DNA of 32,634 bases from Pseudomonadota bacterium (GTDB lineage Bacteria > Myxococcota > UBA9042 > PHBI01), in NCBI GenBank assembly GCA_005788935.1, contig SYAK01000586.1:1-32634 (forward strand). Direction: 5' to 3'. Every line of letters starts with the position of its first letter. Within the stretch, counting starts at the first letter, position 1. The position numbers and the translations under genes are program-made. Under the pieces are notes generated by a model. That model did no database searches and was not told where the DNA came from. It was given only the letters and a program-made list of their open reading frames with translations. This document shows, one piece after another, positions 31,818 to 32,634 of this stretch.

Positions 31818-32634
31818 TCAACCGCCCGCTCGGCCTGCGAGGACGTCTCGCCAGGTCTCGCGGAGCGCGCGTGCGTGCTGGAAGCGCCGAGCCGGGTCGA
31901 TGTGGAGGGCGGTTCGGAAGAAGGCGGCCGCGGTCGCGTCCAGGTCGGTGCTCGCGACCGGGTCGAAGCCCGGATCCCGCTTCTCCGCGAGGAGGCGGTC
32001 AGTGCGCGCGTCGAAGGGACAGCGCCCCGTCATCAGCTCGAAGGCCACGACGCCGAGGGCGTAGAGGTCCGTTGGCGGGCCGAGTCCGACGCCGTCGAGC
32101 TGTTCGGGCGCCATGTACTGCAGGGTCCCGCCGACAGCTGTGCTGCGGCCTGTGCCCGCGATCATGCGCGCGAGGCCGAAGTCGACGATCTTGACGAACC
32201 ACGGGTCGTCGACGACCGCCTGCAGCATGAGGTTGGCGGGCTTGATGTCCCGGTGGATGAGCCCCTCGGCGTGGGCGGCCTCGAGCCCGTTGGCGGTGTG
32301 CTCGATGATGCGGCCGAGGGCCTCGGATGGCAGCCTCTGGCCCGTCTCCGCAGCCTCCGCGAGGGCCGCCTCGACCGTGCGTCCGCCCGCGACATGCTCC
32401 ATCGCAAGAAAGGCTTGTCCGTCATGTGTGCCGTGCTGCAGCAGGCGCACGACGTTCGGGCTGTCGAGCAGCGAGAGGGCCTCGGCTTCGCGCTCGATCT
32501 GCTGCGCGACCTTCCGCTCCGACCACGCATCGGGCGGTTCGAAATCGAGCAGCTTGAGCGCCGCGCGCAGCCGGAAGCGTGGCCGCTGCAGGCCGAGGAG
32601 CACGCGCCCGAAGGTTCCGCGTCCAAGGCGGGCC
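31818..32634 (-). CDS. serine/threonine protein kinase (N-terminus outside the window)
   Basis: The last 271 residues are in the window; the frame runs to the right edge, where the Gly-rich loop 'LGRGTFGRVLLG' lies, so only a short N-terminus is missing. Hanks-type motifs follow: 'ALKLLDF' with the ATP-holding Lys, 'IEREAEALSLLDSPNVVRLL' with the helix C Glu, 'LIHRDIKPANLML' (catalytic loop), 'KIVDFGLARM' (metal site), 'GTLQYMAPEQLDG' (activation/P+1 loop) and 'TDLYALGVVAFELMTGRCPF'. All catalytic residues are present. The protein ends right after the kinase C-lobe, without the membrane helix, PASTA or TPR extension common in myxobacterial kinases, so it is probably cytoplasmic. Target unknown. 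Confidence 0.92.
   Translation of the reverse strand, partial: ARLGRGTFGRVLLGLQRPRFRLRAALKLLDFEPPDAWSERKVAQQIEREAEALSLLDSPNVVRLLQHGTHDGQAFLAMEHVAGGRTVEAALAEAAETGQRLPSEALGRIIEHTANGLEAAHAEGLIHRDIKPANLMLQAVVDDPWFVKIVDFGLARMIAGTGRSTAVGGTLQYMAPEQLDGVGLGPPTDLYALGVVAFELMTGRCPFDARTDRLLAEKRDPGFDPVASTDLDATAAAFFRTALHIDPARRFQHARALRETWRDVLAGRAGG

Overview
This 32.6 kb, very GC-rich window shows dense gene packing, many 4-base stop/start overlaps and GTG starts. Several predicted lipoproteins have long Ala/Asp/Pro-rich linkers. There is also a Ser/Thr protein kinase, a TonB-domain/TonB-receptor fusion and a diguanylate cyclase. Together these suggest a free-living Myxococcota-type (deltaproteobacterial) chromosome. 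That assignment is inferred from gene content; there is no rRNA or other phylogenetic marker here.

Left part (1-8693): a defence island on the + strand. The window opens inside the C-terminal third of a SNF2-type helicase. Twenty-five bases later begins a complete type I Zorya anti-phage system: zorA (MotA-like motor with a long cytoplasmic tail), zorB (MotB/OmpA-like stator and peptidoglycan anchor), zorC (EH-signature protein) and zorD (SNF2 helicase/nuclease-type effector). All three internal junctions are GTGA overlaps, so the four genes are almost certainly one translationally coupled unit.

Middle (8754-15130): two minus-strand genes converge on zorD, an unrecognised 378-residue protein and a two-module lipoprotein. 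Divergent from them, on the + strand, are an M23-type metallopeptidase without an export signal, an ADP-ribosylglycohydrolase-fold protein with altered metal-site motifs, and a 5'-nucleotidase-like metallophosphatase with two EF-hands.

Centre-right (14936-22934): a minus-strand block. In transcription order it holds a PhnW-like class V aminotransferase, a YedI/DUF808 membrane protein, a small lipoprotein coupled by ATGA to a TonB-dependent receptor, a PhnD-like substrate-binding lipoprotein, and a membrane diguanylate cyclase. The cyclase gene overlaps the end of the PhnD-like gene and converges with the metallophosphatase gene, with a long 3' antisense overlap.

Right part (23114-32634): + strand genes for a cytochrome c'-like lipoprotein, a long-chain acyl-CoA ligase, a SirB1-family protein coupled to an aspartoacylase-family peptidase, and a membrane protein coupled to a GH13 amylase-type lipoprotein. 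The minus-strand glyoxalase II gene and a Ser/Thr kinase gene truncated at the window edge follow. No tRNA, rRNA, CRISPR array or insertion sequence was seen, and no gap between genes exceeds 300 bases.
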